Source: Allobosea sp. 67-29 (GTDB lineage: Bacteria; Pseudomonadota; Alphaproteobacteria; Rhizobiales; Beijerinckiaceae). From it: a stretch of DNA of 64,000 nt. Location: assembly GCF_001898115.1 (NCBI RefSeq), contig NZ_MKSQ01000011.1, positions 39,745 through 103,744 of the forward strand, given 5' to 3'. Position 1 is the first letter of the stretch. Every line of letters begins with the position of its first letter. A program made the translations under genes and the position numbers. The notes beneath the pieces were generated by a model. The model was not told the DNA's origin. It ran no database searches and was given only the letters and a program-made list of their open reading frames with translations. Shown here piece after piece: positions 1-9,945 of this stretch.

Positions 1-284
1 AGCATGCCCTTCTGCTTCACCAGCTTGTACAGGGAATATTGCATGCCCAGCAGTTCGACATAGCATTCCTGCTTGTACTTGGGCCCCTTCACGATCGTGC
101 CGAGCATGCCGGGCACGGCCTTGAGCACCGGGCCGGGGTTGCCGATGACAAAGGCGCCGATCGCGGCACCGAGGATGATGACGAACTCGAAAGGCTGCCA
201 AAGTACCTCGAGGTGGCCACCCATCGCCGCGTAGCTGCCCAGGACACAGACGAAGACGATGATTGTGCCGACGATCAGCCGCAT
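1..284 (-). CDS. motA: Flagellar motor stator protein MotA, N-terminal part (cut by window edge)
   Basis: The reading frame starts at an ATG at 284 and stays open to base 1, giving the first 94 residues; the C-terminus is outside the window. The N-terminus has a hydrophobic helix (residues about 1-18), then GGH and a WQPFEFVIILGAA stretch that forms the second membrane helix, as in alphaproteobacterial MotA. MotA with MotB forms the proton-conducting stator in the inner membrane that drives flagellar rotation. A GAGGGTGG ribosome binding site lies about 6 bases before the ATG. Nothing looks damaged. The cytoplasmic loop and helices 3-4 cannot be checked here. Confidence 0.9.
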   Translation of the reverse strand, partial: MRLIVGTIIVFVCVLGSYAAMGGHLEVLWQPFEFVIILGAAIGAFVIGNPGPVLKAVPGMLGTIVKGPKYKQECYVELLGMQYSLYKLVKQKGM

Positions 285-975
285 GGTCTGCCACCCTCGC
301 ACCGCAACAGGTACAGCCCGCGCGAAGCCACTACTGCTCCGACGAAATGACCGATCAGGGTTAAGGTCGAGTTTACGGCCATTATCTCGGCGTTTCCGGA
401 GCGCGATCAGGCCTGGACCGTGCGGCTGTATCTGTGCCGCGAACCGGCTTCCGCATCGTGTTTTCGACGCCTGGGCCAACCTCCTGGGCGCGGCCTGCGG
501 CAAGCTCACTGCGCAGCACTCCGGGATCGTTTCCCTGCCCGCGCAGACGGCCGCATGGGCCAATCACGGAGGCTTTTGCCGGGATTTATCGGGGCGGCCG
601 CGGGGATCCTTCGATTCCGGGGCGCGTGACCCGGGCCTGCGCCTGCTGCCGGAGTCCCTCAGCGCAATCCCGCCAGTCGAAGCCGGAGGGCGAAATTCGC
701 GATGCTGGACGGGGCAGTGATACCGGCTGCCTCAAACGAAACGGATGGCGGCGCCACTGCGGCGATTTGCCCCGCCGAGCCCGCCCATCGATCGATCCCT
801 GCCGCGTCTCGATGCCAGCTGCGCGCTGTCCTGAACCCTCGTCGCGGCGAGTAGTGCAGCTCCTTCAGGAGCCGTCGATGCAGCGCCCGCAGGGGCGCGC
901 CGAACGCCGCGCTCCTGTCACCGGCCACGCTCCGCATGAGCGAGCACCGCGGGCGATTGCTCCGGTCCGGCAGGC
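285..975. other. Intergenic region with no convincing gene
   Basis: Several open frames of 60-190 codons cross this stretch, but their translations are Arg/Pro-rich, lack recognisable domains and overlap one another, as expected from high-GC DNA. The left end holds the motA leader with its ribosome binding site and a possible CtrA box. The right end holds the 3' end of the minus-strand operon: a small perfect hairpin (GCAGGC, 4-base loop, GCCTGC, at 970-985) surrounds the Rieske stop codon. I saw no tRNA, repeat or mobile-element remnant. Confidence 0.6.
359..375 (-). promoter_or_regulatory. Possible CtrA box upstream of motA
   Basis: On the minus strand, about 75-90 bases before the motA ATG, the sequence reads TAAA, seven bases, TTAACC. 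The CtrA consensus in alphaproteobacteria is TTAA-N7-TTAAC, so one base of the left half differs. CtrA controls motility genes in many members of the class. The match is short and could be chance. Confidence 0.3.
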
Positions 976-1392
976 TCACGCCTGCACCACGATATAATCC
1001 TGCTCGATGCTGACGACGATCGTCTCTGCCTGGTACGGGCCGTCGAAGAGCTCTGCGCCGGACTTAACCTCGACATCGTAGGTCTTCGCCCGTACCCGCG
1101 CAGGCTCGGCGCGCGATCGCCCGGTCCGAATGTCGAACTCCCAGCCATGCCAGGGGCAGCGCAGGATCTCGCCGCGGCGTGTATAGCTGTACTCACCCGG
1201 TTCGGCGCCGGCTTCGACCAGACCCGTCGTCCGGCCAAGGCAGAGATCGCCTCCCTGATGGGGGCAGCGGCCGAACAGGCCGAAATACGCTCCATCGAGG
1301 TTGAAGATCACGACCTTCCGGCCGGCGACCTCTGCGACGAGGCGCTCTCCGGGTGGGAGTGCGGAGGCCGGTGCGATGACATGCCTCGCCAT
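976..1392 (-). CDS. Rieske [2Fe-2S] protein, ferredoxin-like
   Basis: A 138-residue protein with the two Rieske cluster motifs: C43-P-H45 and C79-P-W-H82, the latter followed by GWEF. The four residues ligate a [2Fe-2S] cluster. The size is somewhat larger than a stand-alone Rieske ferredoxin (about 105), because about 25 extra residues lie between the motifs. There is no signal peptide or membrane helix, so it is cytoplasmic. It is the last gene of the operon, one base after the preceding amidohydrolase stop. No oxygenase alpha subunit or reductase is encoded in the window, so its electron partner is unknown. It may serve an oxygenase encoded elsewhere or act with the neighbouring amidohydrolases. 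Confidence 0.88.
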   Translation of the reverse strand: MARHVIAPASALPPGERLVAEVAGRKVVIFNLDGAYFGLFGRCPHQGGDLCLGRTTGLVEAGAEPGEYSYTRRGEILRCPWHGWEFDIRTGRSRAEPARVRAKTYDVEVKSGAELFDGPYQAETIVVSIEQDYIVVQA

Positions 1393-1393
1393 C

Positions 1394-2500
1394 TCAGGCG
1401 CGCCCGTAGAGCGCCTTGGCGTTGTCCAGAAACAAGGCTTGCCGTGCGGCCTCGTCGAGCTTGACCGGCACGGCCCAGAGCGGGTCGTCGAAGTCCCAGT
1501 GCGGATAATCCGTGGCGAAGAGCAGCCGATCGATGCCGATCCATTCGACGATGTCGTGGAAGTGCTTGCGCTTCTCCGGCTCCTCCATCGGCTGCGTCGT
1601 CAGCCAGACGTGATCGCGGATGTACTCGCTCGGGGGGCGCCGCAGATGGGGCGTCTCATCGCGCATCCGGGACCAGTGCTTGTCGAGCCGCCAGCTCAGC
1701 GAAGGCAGCCAGGCGAGTCCGGCCTCGATCAGCACCATGCGGGTGCCGGGATAGCGCTCGAAGACGCCCTCGATCACCATCGAGGTCAGCAGCGCCTGGC
1801 AGCACTGCGAATGCCCGACCATTTCCTCGATGTAGTAGGACGGCCAGCCGCCGGCGGTAACCGGATAGCCGCCATAGCCGAATGCGTGGACGCCGACCGG
1901 CAGCCTGGCGCGCTGTGCCGCTTCGTAGATCGGCCAGTAGCGTCGTTGCCCGAGCGGCTCCGCGGTCCGGCTGAGCAGCAGCACCTGCACGAAGGCGTCA
2001 TGCCCGGCCCAATGATCGATCTCGGCCGCGGCGGCTGCGCCGTCCTCATAGGGTATCACGATCGACGCCTTGAGCCGGCTGTCCTTGCTCGCCCACTCGG
2101 CGACCTGCCACTCGTTCAGTGCACGCGCGAGCGCGGCTGAATAGTCGAGGTTCTGGGCGGCGCCCGCGGCCGGCGCGATCACCGTCATGATGCCGAGCTC
2201 GACCTGATTGGCGTCGAGATGCTGGGCCTGCATGAAGGAGAGATCGGAGCCGGGGCGCCCGTCCGGAGGCCAGGAATCGAGGCGCGCGGCATCGGGCTGG
2301 CCCTTGGGGTAGGCCGGGCCGCTCTGATAGCCGTGGCGCGGCAGCATGCCGTAGGTCATGGCGTGGTCCTGCCAGCGCTTCGGCAGATAGGGCAGGATGT
2401 CGGAAGGCTTGGCCAGGCAGGGATGGATGTCGCAATCGGCAATGGTCGGCCTGACGATGGCGGACCCGGGCTTCGGCCGCGCCGGAAGCTCCATGTTCAT
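1394..2500 (-). CDS. Amidohydrolase-2 family protein (ACMSD-like), copy A
   Basis: A 368-residue TIM-barrel metal hydrolase of the amidohydrolase-2 (PF04909-type) family, which holds decarboxylases, hydratases and lactonases acting on aromatic or dicarboxylic substrates. The N-terminal strand carries D24-I-H26-P-C, so the second His of the usual HxH metal motif is absent. A barrel His lies in the VGVHAFG segment. The C-terminal strand has ATDYPHWDF with the conserved Asp. The start at 2500 overlaps the stop of the upstream paralogue by 4 bases (ATGA), and an in-frame ATG also lies at 2494. It is clearly related over its full length to the next gene, so a duplication is likely. The substrate is unknown. 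Confidence 0.85.
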   Translation of the reverse strand: MNMELPARPKPGSAIVRPTIADCDIHPCLAKPSDILPYLPKRWQDHAMTYGMLPRHGYQSGPAYPKGQPDAARLDSWPPDGRPGSDLSFMQAQHLDANQVELGIMTVIAPAAGAAQNLDYSAALARALNEWQVAEWASKDSRLKASIVIPYEDGAAAAAEIDHWAGHDAFVQVLLLSRTAEPLGQRRYWPIYEAAQRARLPVGVHAFGYGGYPVTAGGWPSYYIEEMVGHSQCCQALLTSMVIEGVFERYPGTRMVLIEAGLAWLPSLSWRLDKHWSRMRDETPHLRRPPSEYIRDHVWLTTQPMEEPEKRKHFHDIVEWIGIDRLLFATDYPHWDFDDPLWAVPVKLDEAARQALFLDNAKALYGRA

Positions 2501-3567
2501 GCGAAATCCTCCTTCAGACGGGGATACGTCGCGAACGGATTGTCGATCAGGATCTTGGCCTTGAGGCTATCGGCCAAAAGCGGCGGCAGCGCGTCCTGCC
2601 CGTCGAACTGCCAATGCGGATAATCGGTCGAGAACAGCAGCAGATCGTCCGATCCCACCTGATCGAGGATGCGCAGCAAAGCATCCCCTTCCATCGGAGC
2701 ATCGACGGGCTGCAGCGTGAAGCGCACCTGTTCGCGGATGATGTCCGGCGGTGGGCGGTCGACCCAGGGTATCTCCATGCGCAGGCCGCGCCAGTATTTG
2801 TGCAGGCGCCAGAGATAGGCCGGCAGCCAGGTGAAGCCGGATTCGATCAGCACGACCTTGAGCATCGGGAATTTCGAGAAAACGCCCTCGCAGACCAGGC
2901 TCGTCAACTGTGTCTGGAAGCCTTGCGCCTGGTTGACGTAATCCTCCGTGAAATAGGACGGCCAGCCCACCGGCGTCACCGGATGGCGATAGGTCGAGCC
3001 GGCATGAATGCCGATGGGCAGGCCGTGCCGCGCCGCGGCTTCGTAGATCGGCCACAGGCTGCGCCGGCCGAGCGGCTGGTCCGCGAGGCAGGGCAGCAGC
3101 ACCTGGACGAAGCGCCTGTCGGCCGCGCGCCGCTCGATCTCGGCGGCCGCGAGTTGCGGGCTCTGGATCGGCACGACGATCGAGGCGCGCAGCCGCTTGT
3201 CGACATCGAGCCATTCGGCCGCCAGCCAGTCGTTCACGGCGCGGGCGAAGGCGGCAGCCATGTCCTCGCTGAACAGCGTGGTCACCGCGTAAAGGCAGTT
3301 CAGGATGCCGGCGCGGCTGCCGAAGGCGTCGAGCGCCTGGGCGCCGAGCTGCGCAGGACTGGAGCCAGCCTTGGCTCCGGCGGTGCGCCAGTCGGGCCTT
3401 GAGGTCAGGGGCGCGCGCAGCGGGTAGCTCGTGGGTTCCAGATCGTGCACCCCGCGCTGCGCCACCGCCTCGGCCCATTGCGGCTCGAGATAAGGCACGA
3501 GCGCCGCAATCCCGGGCACGGCCGGGTGCAGGTCGCAGTCGATGCCGCCGGTGGCCGTCGCGCTCAT
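2497..3567 (-). CDS. Amidohydrolase-2 family protein (ACMSD-like), copy B
   Basis: A 356-residue paralogue of the following gene. The start is the ATG at 3567, which overlaps the upstream glycosidase stop (ATGA); longer open frames upstream are not needed. It has D12-L-H14-P-A at the first metal-binding strand, again without the second His of HxH, then GIHAGS in mid-barrel and STDYPHWQF with the conserved Asp near the C-terminus. The shared WPIYEAA, GWPSY and DYPHW segments show common descent with copy A. Family members decarboxylate or hydrolyse cyclic acids. Two copies in one operon could act on successive intermediates or form a heteromer; the sequence does not decide. Confidence 0.85.
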   Translation of the reverse strand: MSATATGGIDCDLHPAVPGIAALVPYLEPQWAEAVAQRGVHDLEPTSYPLRAPLTSRPDWRTAGAKAGSSPAQLGAQALDAFGSRAGILNCLYAVTTLFSEDMAAAFARAVNDWLAAEWLDVDKRLRASIVVPIQSPQLAAAEIERRAADRRFVQVLLPCLADQPLGRRSLWPIYEAAARHGLPIGIHAGSTYRHPVTPVGWPSYFTEDYVNQAQGFQTQLTSLVCEGVFSKFPMLKVVLIESGFTWLPAYLWRLHKYWRGLRMEIPWVDRPPPDIIREQVRFTLQPVDAPMEGDALLRILDQVGSDDLLLFSTDYPHWQFDGQDALPPLLADSLKAKILIDNPFATYPRLKEDFA

Positions 3568-4816
3568 CTGCCTTCGCCCTCGCCGAGCAGGAGATCGATC
3601 GCCGCGGTCCACGAGAAGGCCTCGCCGCCGATGCCCGCGCGGTCGAGTGGGTTGAAATACTCGCTGAAGCCGGCGTCGCCGATCAACCGCCGGGTATCCG
3701 CGGCGACCGAGCGGGCGGCGGCGGCTTCTCCGGCCTCCTGCAGCCCGCTGGCGATCATCCAGTTGACGACCGCCCAAACCGGGCCGCGCCAGTAGCGCTG
3801 CGGCTCGAACGACGGCGCGTCGGGGTCGGTGGAAGGCACGAGGGCGATCCCGCGATCGCGCCAGCCTTCGAGCCGCCCGGCGAGGGCAGGCGCGCGCCCG
3901 TGCAGCCCGGCGAAGATCGGCAGAAACCCGGCCGAGGTGCGGATGGGGATGAGATGGCCGCCGATCAGGTCGCGCGACAGATAATGGCCGAGCGCCTCGT
4001 CCCAGAGCCCCCCGAGCAGGGTCTCCTTGCGGGCGATCCGCTCCGCGATGGCCGCGCATTCCCCACCGTCTCCGAATTGCTCCGCCAATGCCAGCAGGTC
4101 ACGCTCGGCCCGCAGCAGGATCGCGTTGGTGCCGACATCCGCGATCTTGAAAGGTGATATCTCCAGCATGCGCCGCGCCTTCCACCCGGTCTCTCGAAAC
4201 AGATCGACGAGATGGATGAAGCGCTGGTACTCGATGCCGCGCGGCCGGAACGCGGCGTCGACATGGCCGATGTCGCGACGGCGGATTTCCGTCGTCGTCT
4301 CCGTCGGGACCCGGTCGAGCGCGGCGTCCCAGGCCGGACTGTTGTCCATCCCCGTCTCCCAGGGATGCAGCGTCGCGACAAGGCCGCTGCGCTCCGGATC
4401 GCGCGCCCGTTCCCACCACAGATGATTGCGGACGAGCTTCGGATAGGTCGCCCGGGCGCGCTCGATGCCGGCCGGGCCCTGGCGCTCCAGCACGAAGCGC
4501 ACCGCGGTCGCCAGCACCGGCGGCTGCGGGATGCCCGAGGTCGGCGGGGTATGTTCGACGCCCCAGACCTCGGGGCCCGGGAAATAATCGTCGGAAGGGG
4601 CGTGGAAGACGATCTGCGGAACGAGCCCGTCCTCCCATTGGCCTTCGAGCAGCCGCTCGATCTCGCGCCAGGCCCGCGCGGCGTCGAAGGTGGCCCAGCC
4701 CATCGCGACGAAGGCCGAATCCCAGTTCCACTGAAAGGGATAGAGCCGGTCGGTCGGGACCGTGTAGCCGCCGCGGTCATTGGCGGCGAGGATGGCGCGG
4801 GCGCTGGCGATACGGT

Positions 4817-4820
<4 letters not shown>
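3564..4820 (-). CDS. GH63/MGH1-like glycoside hydrolase
   Basis: A 418-residue (alpha/alpha)6-barrel glycosidase of the group around mannosylglycerate hydrolase and GH63. Characteristic segments are PFQWNWDSAF near residue 28, TGMDNSPAWDA, YWRGPVWAVVNW, and GGEAFSWTAA close to the C-terminus. There is no signal peptide, so it acts in the cytoplasm on an imported glycoside, probably releasing a hexose from a small glycosylated acid or oligosaccharide. It overlaps the ATPase stop upstream and the amidohydrolase start downstream by 4 bases each, so translation is coupled. The two downstream amidohydrolases suggest that the released aglycone is degraded further. The exact substrate cannot be read from the sequence. 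Confidence 0.82.
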
Positions 4821-5884
<1,064 letters not shown>

Positions 5885-5890
5885 GCCGCC

Positions 5891-6712
5891 TTACCGATTG
5901 CCGATGCCCCACATCGCGAAGAGGCGACGGCGGACGAGGAAGATGAAGAGGACCGAAGGCACGATCAGTACGAGGCCCCCGGCGAACTGCAGGTGCAGCG
6001 GCGATTCGGAGAGAACCGAGAGCAGATACGCCGTCAGCGTGCGCTGCCTCACCGTCAGCACCGAGGCGGCGAACACCTCGTTCCAGGACAGCACGAAGGC
6101 GAAGATCGACGCGGCGGCGATCCCCGGCAGCGCAAGCGGCAGCACTACGCGCAGGAAGCCGGTGAAGCGCGAGCAGCCGAAGACCCATGCCGCCTCCTCC
6201 AGCTCCTTCGGAATGCCCATGAACAGGCTGGCGCAGACCAGGGTCGCAAAGGGTGTCGCGAGCACCGCATGTACCAGCGCGACGCCGAGCGGCGTGTCAT
6301 AGACGCCGAGCCGGATGAAGGAGACGGTGAGTGGCAGCGCGAGGATCGCGACCGGGAAGGCCCGCGTCATCAGGATCAGGACGCGATAGGCACCAGCGCC
6401 TCTGAAACGGAAGCGCGCGAGCGCGTATCCAGCGGGGACGCCGAGCGCGAGCGCCATCGCCATGGTCAGCGCGGCAGCCTTGACGCTGACCCATGTCGCC
6501 CGCCAGACGCCCTCGATCGCCAGGAAGGTCCCGAGCGTCTGGAGGGAAAGCCCGAGAGGAGCGAAGGGCTTGGGCCATTGCGAGACGATCTCGCGGCCGC
6601 CGAGGGCCCCCAGCGCCAGCAGATAGATCGGCAGCAAGGTCCAGGCGCAGAGCACGGCGACGCCGGCCCAGAGCAGTGCGCGATTTGAAGAGGGCGGGCG
6701 GGCCTCGCTCAT
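5891..6712 (-). CDS. CUT1 ABC transporter permease (MalG type)
   Basis: A 273-residue inner-membrane protein with six predicted helices. The EAA loop reads IPKELEEAAWVFGCSRFTGF and is the contact site for the ATPase. The start is the ATG at 6712, sharing one base with the stop of the partner permease (TGATG). With the 6712-7560 product it forms the membrane channel for the substrate bound by the 7577-8869 protein. It ends in the short basic tail common to the MalG side of CUT1 systems. Substrate specificity is not evident. Confidence 0.92.
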   Translation of the reverse strand: MSEARPPSSNRALLWAGVAVLCAWTLLPIYLLALGALGGREIVSQWPKPFAPLGLSLQTLGTFLAIEGVWRATWVSVKAAALTMAMALALGVPAGYALARFRFRGAGAYRVLILMTRAFPVAILALPLTVSFIRLGVYDTPLGVALVHAVLATPFATLVCASLFMGIPKELEEAAWVFGCSRFTGFLRVVLPLALPGIAAASIFAFVLSWNEVFAASVLTVRQRTLTAYLLSVLSESPLHLQFAGGLVLIVPSVLFIFLVRRRLFAMWGIGNR

Positions 6713-7560
6713 CAGCGCTGCTCCGCCGGAACCCGCAACGCAACGAGATAGAGCACTGTCGCCGCGACCGAGATCGTCATCACCAGAACGGCATAGGCCG
6801 CCGCGACCCCGTAGTCCTGGCTGAAATACTGTGCGTTGAAGGCTTCGCTGACGAGCACCGGGAAGTTGCGGCCGCCGAGCGCCATCGCCATGGCGAACAT
6901 TTCGAAGGCGAGCACGGTGCGCAGGATCAGCGCCGTCTGGATCGATGGTTTCAGCAAGGGCACGGTGATGCGGAAAAAGCGCTGCCACGGCGTGGCGCCG
7001 AACACATCCGCCGCTTCCTCGTACTCTTTCGGCAGGAGCTGCACGCCGGCAAGGAGGATGACGAAGACGATCGCGGTCGCCCGCCAGATCTCGGCGATCA
7101 CGATCGCTGCGAGAAGCGCCGCCGGCGTCTCGTAGGTCAGCCAGGCCTGCGGCTGTGCGATCAGCCCGAGTCGGAAGAGGGCCGAGTTGAGCCAGCCCTG
7201 GTCGTTGAGGATGGCGAGCCACACGAGGCCGGCCGCCAGATCGGAGATGCCGAGCGGAATCGACCACACCCAGACCAGCAGGTCGCGGCCGCGCCGGATA
7301 TTGCGCAGGGCCATCGTCATGCCGAGGGCCAGCACGAGCTGCAGCGGCACGGCGAGCAGCACGACCTTGAAAGTGTTGGCCAGCGCGTCGGGGAAGTTGA
7401 GCTCGTCGGTCATCCGGCGCAGGTTGCCGAGCCCCCAGGCGCCGCCGCTCTCCTGAAAGGCGAGCACCGCGGTCTGCGCTAGGGGGATGAGGAACAGGCC
7501 CGTCAGGAAGAGCGCCGAAGGGGCGATCAGCAGATAAGGCAGTGCCTTCGGCTCGCGCAT
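6712..7560 (-). CDS. CUT1 ABC transporter permease (MalF/UgpA type)
   Basis: A 282-residue inner-membrane permease with six predicted helices. The EAA motif lies in LPKEYEEAADVFGATPW. It follows the binding-protein gene by 16 bases and its stop overlaps the next permease start. It has the short N-terminus of the UgpA/LacF group rather than the extra helices of E. coli MalF. It acts as a heterodimer with the next product. Confidence 0.92.
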   Translation of the reverse strand: MREPKALPYLLIAPSALFLTGLFLIPLAQTAVLAFQESGGAWGLGNLRRMTDELNFPDALANTFKVVLLAVPLQLVLALGMTMALRNIRRGRDLLVWVWSIPLGISDLAAGLVWLAILNDQGWLNSALFRLGLIAQPQAWLTYETPAALLAAIVIAEIWRATAIVFVILLAGVQLLPKEYEEAADVFGATPWQRFFRITVPLLKPSIQTALILRTVLAFEMFAMAMALGGRNFPVLVSEAFNAQYFSQDYGVAAAYAVLVMTISVAATVLYLVALRVPAEQR

Positions 7561-7576
7561 CGCTGCAGCCTCCGCC

Positions 7577-8869
7577 TCATTCGACCGGGCAGGGGCCGTC
7601 GCTCGGCTTGTCCGGCAGCCAGCAGCGCGCCTTCGTCTCGGCGATGATGCGCTTCAACGCCTGGCCTTGCCGATCGAGCGCAGCCTTGGGATCCTCGCCG
7701 CGCAGGACGATGCGCTGGAAGGTATCGAGATACACCTTGTCGAACTCGCCGCCGCGCTGGTCGAGGCCGACGGGCAGCAGGCTGACCAGCGCATTCTTGG
7801 CGCTCGTCATCTTCTGCACCGCGTCGATCTCGAGCTTGAGGCCGGGGTCGATGTCGCCCGGAAGATCGACCTTGACCACGGGGAAGAACGCGACGGCCTT
7901 GGCCGTCTTGACCTGCATGTCGGGCCGCGTGAGGTAGGCGATCAACTGCTTCGCCTCTTCCGCCTGTGGCGCGCCCTTGGCGATGGCCAGCCCCGCGACG
8001 ACCGGCATGTAGCCTAGTCCCTTCGGGCCCGAAGGGGCGGGGAAGGCGACGAAATCGTCGGGCTTGCGCGAGAGCGCGTCGATCAGCCTCGCGACATGGT
8101 CGAATGCGATCCAGACGTCTCCGGAGAGCAGCGGCTCCTGCATGAAGCCGTAATTGGTCGAGTTCGGATTGACGGTCTTCCAGAGATCGCGGAACGTCGT
8201 CCACATCGCCACGGCGTCCGGCGACTTGAAGGTCGTGACCACGCCGCCGGTGTAGGACGGATAGAGATAGCCCTCGAAGAAGCGGTGCATCAGCCCGGTC
8301 GGCCCCGCCGGGAAGCCGATCATGCGTTTGCCCGTCTTGGCCTGGATGTTCGCGCCCCACTGCGCCAGCTGGTCGTAGGTGAGGGCGTTGATGTCGGCGC
8401 CCGCAGGCAGGAAGGGGAGCGCCTGCTTGTTGGCGACCATGATGTAGGTCGCCTGCATCCAGGGGATGAACATCTGCTTGGTGGTGCCGAGCTTGCCGGC
8501 CTCGACCATGCCGGGATTGAGCCCGCGGTCCTTGAGCGTCTCCAGCACGTCGTCGAGCGGTACAAGCGACTCCGCCGCCAGGGGCTGCAATTCGCCATGG
8601 AGGGCGCCGATGAGGCTCGAGACCGGCTTGCCTGCCTGCTGCTCGGCCCGGATGTGCACGCCGAGTTGCGGCGGCTGCTCGGTGACGAACTCGGCGCCGC
8701 CGGGGAAGTCCTTGAGGATCTCCGAGCGCAGCTTCTGGGCCGACTCGATCGGGCGCAGCTGCGTCGACAGGAAGACGACCTCGGCAGCGGCTGGCGTCGC
8801 GAGCCAGGCGAACGTCAGGGCGGCGAGGACGGCGGAATGCCTAAGCCGCGTCGTGGGGCCTTTCGTCAT
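7577..8869 (-). CDS. Sugar-type ABC transporter substrate-binding protein
   Basis: A 430-residue periplasmic binding protein of family 1. I take the ATG at 8869 as start: it has GGAGGAGA about 6 bases upstream and gives a clean Sec signal peptide (residues 1-30, cleavage after TPAAA). The longer open frame to 8935 would add a non-signal extension inside lacI. The start overlaps the end of lacI by 29 bases. A Cys pair near the C-terminus (ARCWL...GPCPVE) could form a disulfide. It delivers the substrate to the two permeases that follow. The ligand is probably a small glycoside, judging from the glycosidase in the operon. Confidence 0.9.
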   Translation of the reverse strand: MTKGPTTRLRHSAVLAALTFAWLATPAAAEVVFLSTQLRPIESAQKLRSEILKDFPGGAEFVTEQPPQLGVHIRAEQQAGKPVSSLIGALHGELQPLAAESLVPLDDVLETLKDRGLNPGMVEAGKLGTTKQMFIPWMQATYIMVANKQALPFLPAGADINALTYDQLAQWGANIQAKTGKRMIGFPAGPTGLMHRFFEGYLYPSYTGGVVTTFKSPDAVAMWTTFRDLWKTVNPNSTNYGFMQEPLLSGDVWIAFDHVARLIDALSRKPDDFVAFPAPSGPKGLGYMPVVAGLAIAKGAPQAEEAKQLIAYLTRPDMQVKTAKAVAFFPVVKVDLPGDIDPGLKLEIDAVQKMTSAKNALVSLLPVGLDQRGGEFDKVYLDTFQRIVLRGEDPKAALDRQGQALKRIIAETKARCWLPDKPSDGPCPVE

Positions 8870-9920
8870 CGGATGTCTCCTCCCTGGAGATGGTGCGGCT
8901 CTTGTTGCGGCCGTTATCGCTCGGAACAGGTCCATCGGACCGGCGGGGTATCAGGGTCGCGTCGCGCAGCTCGCTCATCGTGGCGCCGTCGCCGCCCGCG
9001 AGCTGGGCCAGCAGCATGTCGAGCATGCGTTTGGCGGCGCCTTCGATATCGGGCTCGAAGCTGGTCAGCGGCGTTGCCGCATAGCTCGCGACGGGGGAAT
9101 TGTCGTAGCCGATGACCGAGACGTCGCGGCCGGGACGAAGGCCGGCGTCGCCGAGCGCATGCAGGGCGCCGATCGCGAGGCGATCCGTGGCGCAAAGCAG
9201 CGCGGTCGGGCGCTCCGGCTCCTGCAGCAGTTCGCGCGTCAGCCGATGGCCGTTCTCCTCGCTCGGTTCGGCGAAGCGGGCCGGGCCGGGCGGCAGGTCC
9301 GCCTCGAGCAATGCCGAGCGCCAGCCGGCTTCGCGAAAGAAGCCGAAGCCGTATTCGAGCGGTGCCCCGATGAACCCGATGTGGCGATGGCCGAAGGCGA
9401 GGAGGCGCCGCGTCGCCATCTGGAAGGCGGCCGTCCCGTCGACATCCACGCTCGCATGGCCGCCGGCTCGCGTGCGGCCATGGGTAACGAACGGCAGGCG
9501 CGCCTCGCGCAGATAGCCGATGCGGTCGTCGTCGAGCCGGGTCCGCGCGACGATCATCGCATCGACACGGCGGTTCTCGACCAGTTGACGGTAGAGCGCC
9601 AGCTCGGTCGCGCCGGCATGGGCGCTGGACACGATGAGGTCGAGACCGGCCTGGGCCAGCAGCGGTCCGATCGCCGCGATCAGGCGCAGGTAGAACGGCT
9701 CGCCCAGCTGGCCGGGCGCTGTCGGCAGCACGATTCCGACGGCGTCGCTGCGGCCACCGCGCAAGCGCCGCGCCGCGGAATTCGCGCGGTAGCCGATCCG
9801 TTGCGCCTCCGCCTCCACGCGGCAGCGCGTCGCCTCCGCGACATCGCTGAAGCCGCCGAGCGCCCGCGATACGGTCGTGATGGAGAGGCTGAGATTGGCG
9901 GCGATCTTGGCTAGCGACAC
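8841..9920 (-). CDS. LacI-family transcriptional regulator, first gene of the glycoside operon
   Basis: A 359-residue repressor. The helix-turn-helix is at the extreme N-terminus (SLAKIAANLSLSITTVSRAL), followed by the hinge and a periplasmic-binding-protein-like sensor domain (AVGIVLPTAPGQLGEPFY to the C-terminus). I choose the GTG at 9920, which places the HTH at residue 2 as in most LacI proteins; the open frame continues to 10166 but the extension is Arg-rich and would run through the operator. A perfect palindrome 26 bases upstream implies autoregulation. The binding-protein gene starts inside its 3' end, so the repressor is co-transcribed with the operon. The ligand is probably the imported glycoside or a product. 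Confidence 0.9.
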   Translation of the reverse strand: MSLAKIAANLSLSITTVSRALGGFSDVAEATRCRVEAEAQRIGYRANSAARRLRGGRSDAVGIVLPTAPGQLGEPFYLRLIAAIGPLLAQAGLDLIVSSAHAGATELALYRQLVENRRVDAMIVARTRLDDDRIGYLREARLPFVTHGRTRAGGHASVDVDGTAAFQMATRRLLAFGHRHIGFIGAPLEYGFGFFREAGWRSALLEADLPPGPARFAEPSEENGHRLTRELLQEPERPTALLCATDRLAIGALHALGDAGLRPGRDVSVIGYDNSPVASYAATPLTSFEPDIEGAAKRMLDMLLAQLAGGDGATMSELRDATLIPRRSDGPVPSDNGRNKSRTISREETSDDERPHDAA

Positions 9921-9945
9921 GGGCAGCGACCTCGACCAGAACGCT

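Noticed and set aside
970..985. Rho-independent terminator after the Rieske gene
   Set aside because: The 6-bp hairpin encloses the stop codon and is not followed by a T-run on the minus strand, so I mention it only in the intergenic note.
259..997. Overlapping plus-strand open frames of 150-190 codons in the 285-975 gap
   Set aside because: Compositionally Arg/Pro/Ser-rich, no domain, no ribosome binding site, and they overlap motA or the Rieske gene on the other strand. Typical of open frames in high-GC DNA.
8870..8935. Longer start for the first binding protein (at 8935)
   Set aside because: It would put 22 polar residues before the signal peptide. The ATG at 8869 has a strong ribosome binding site and gives a normal Sec signal.
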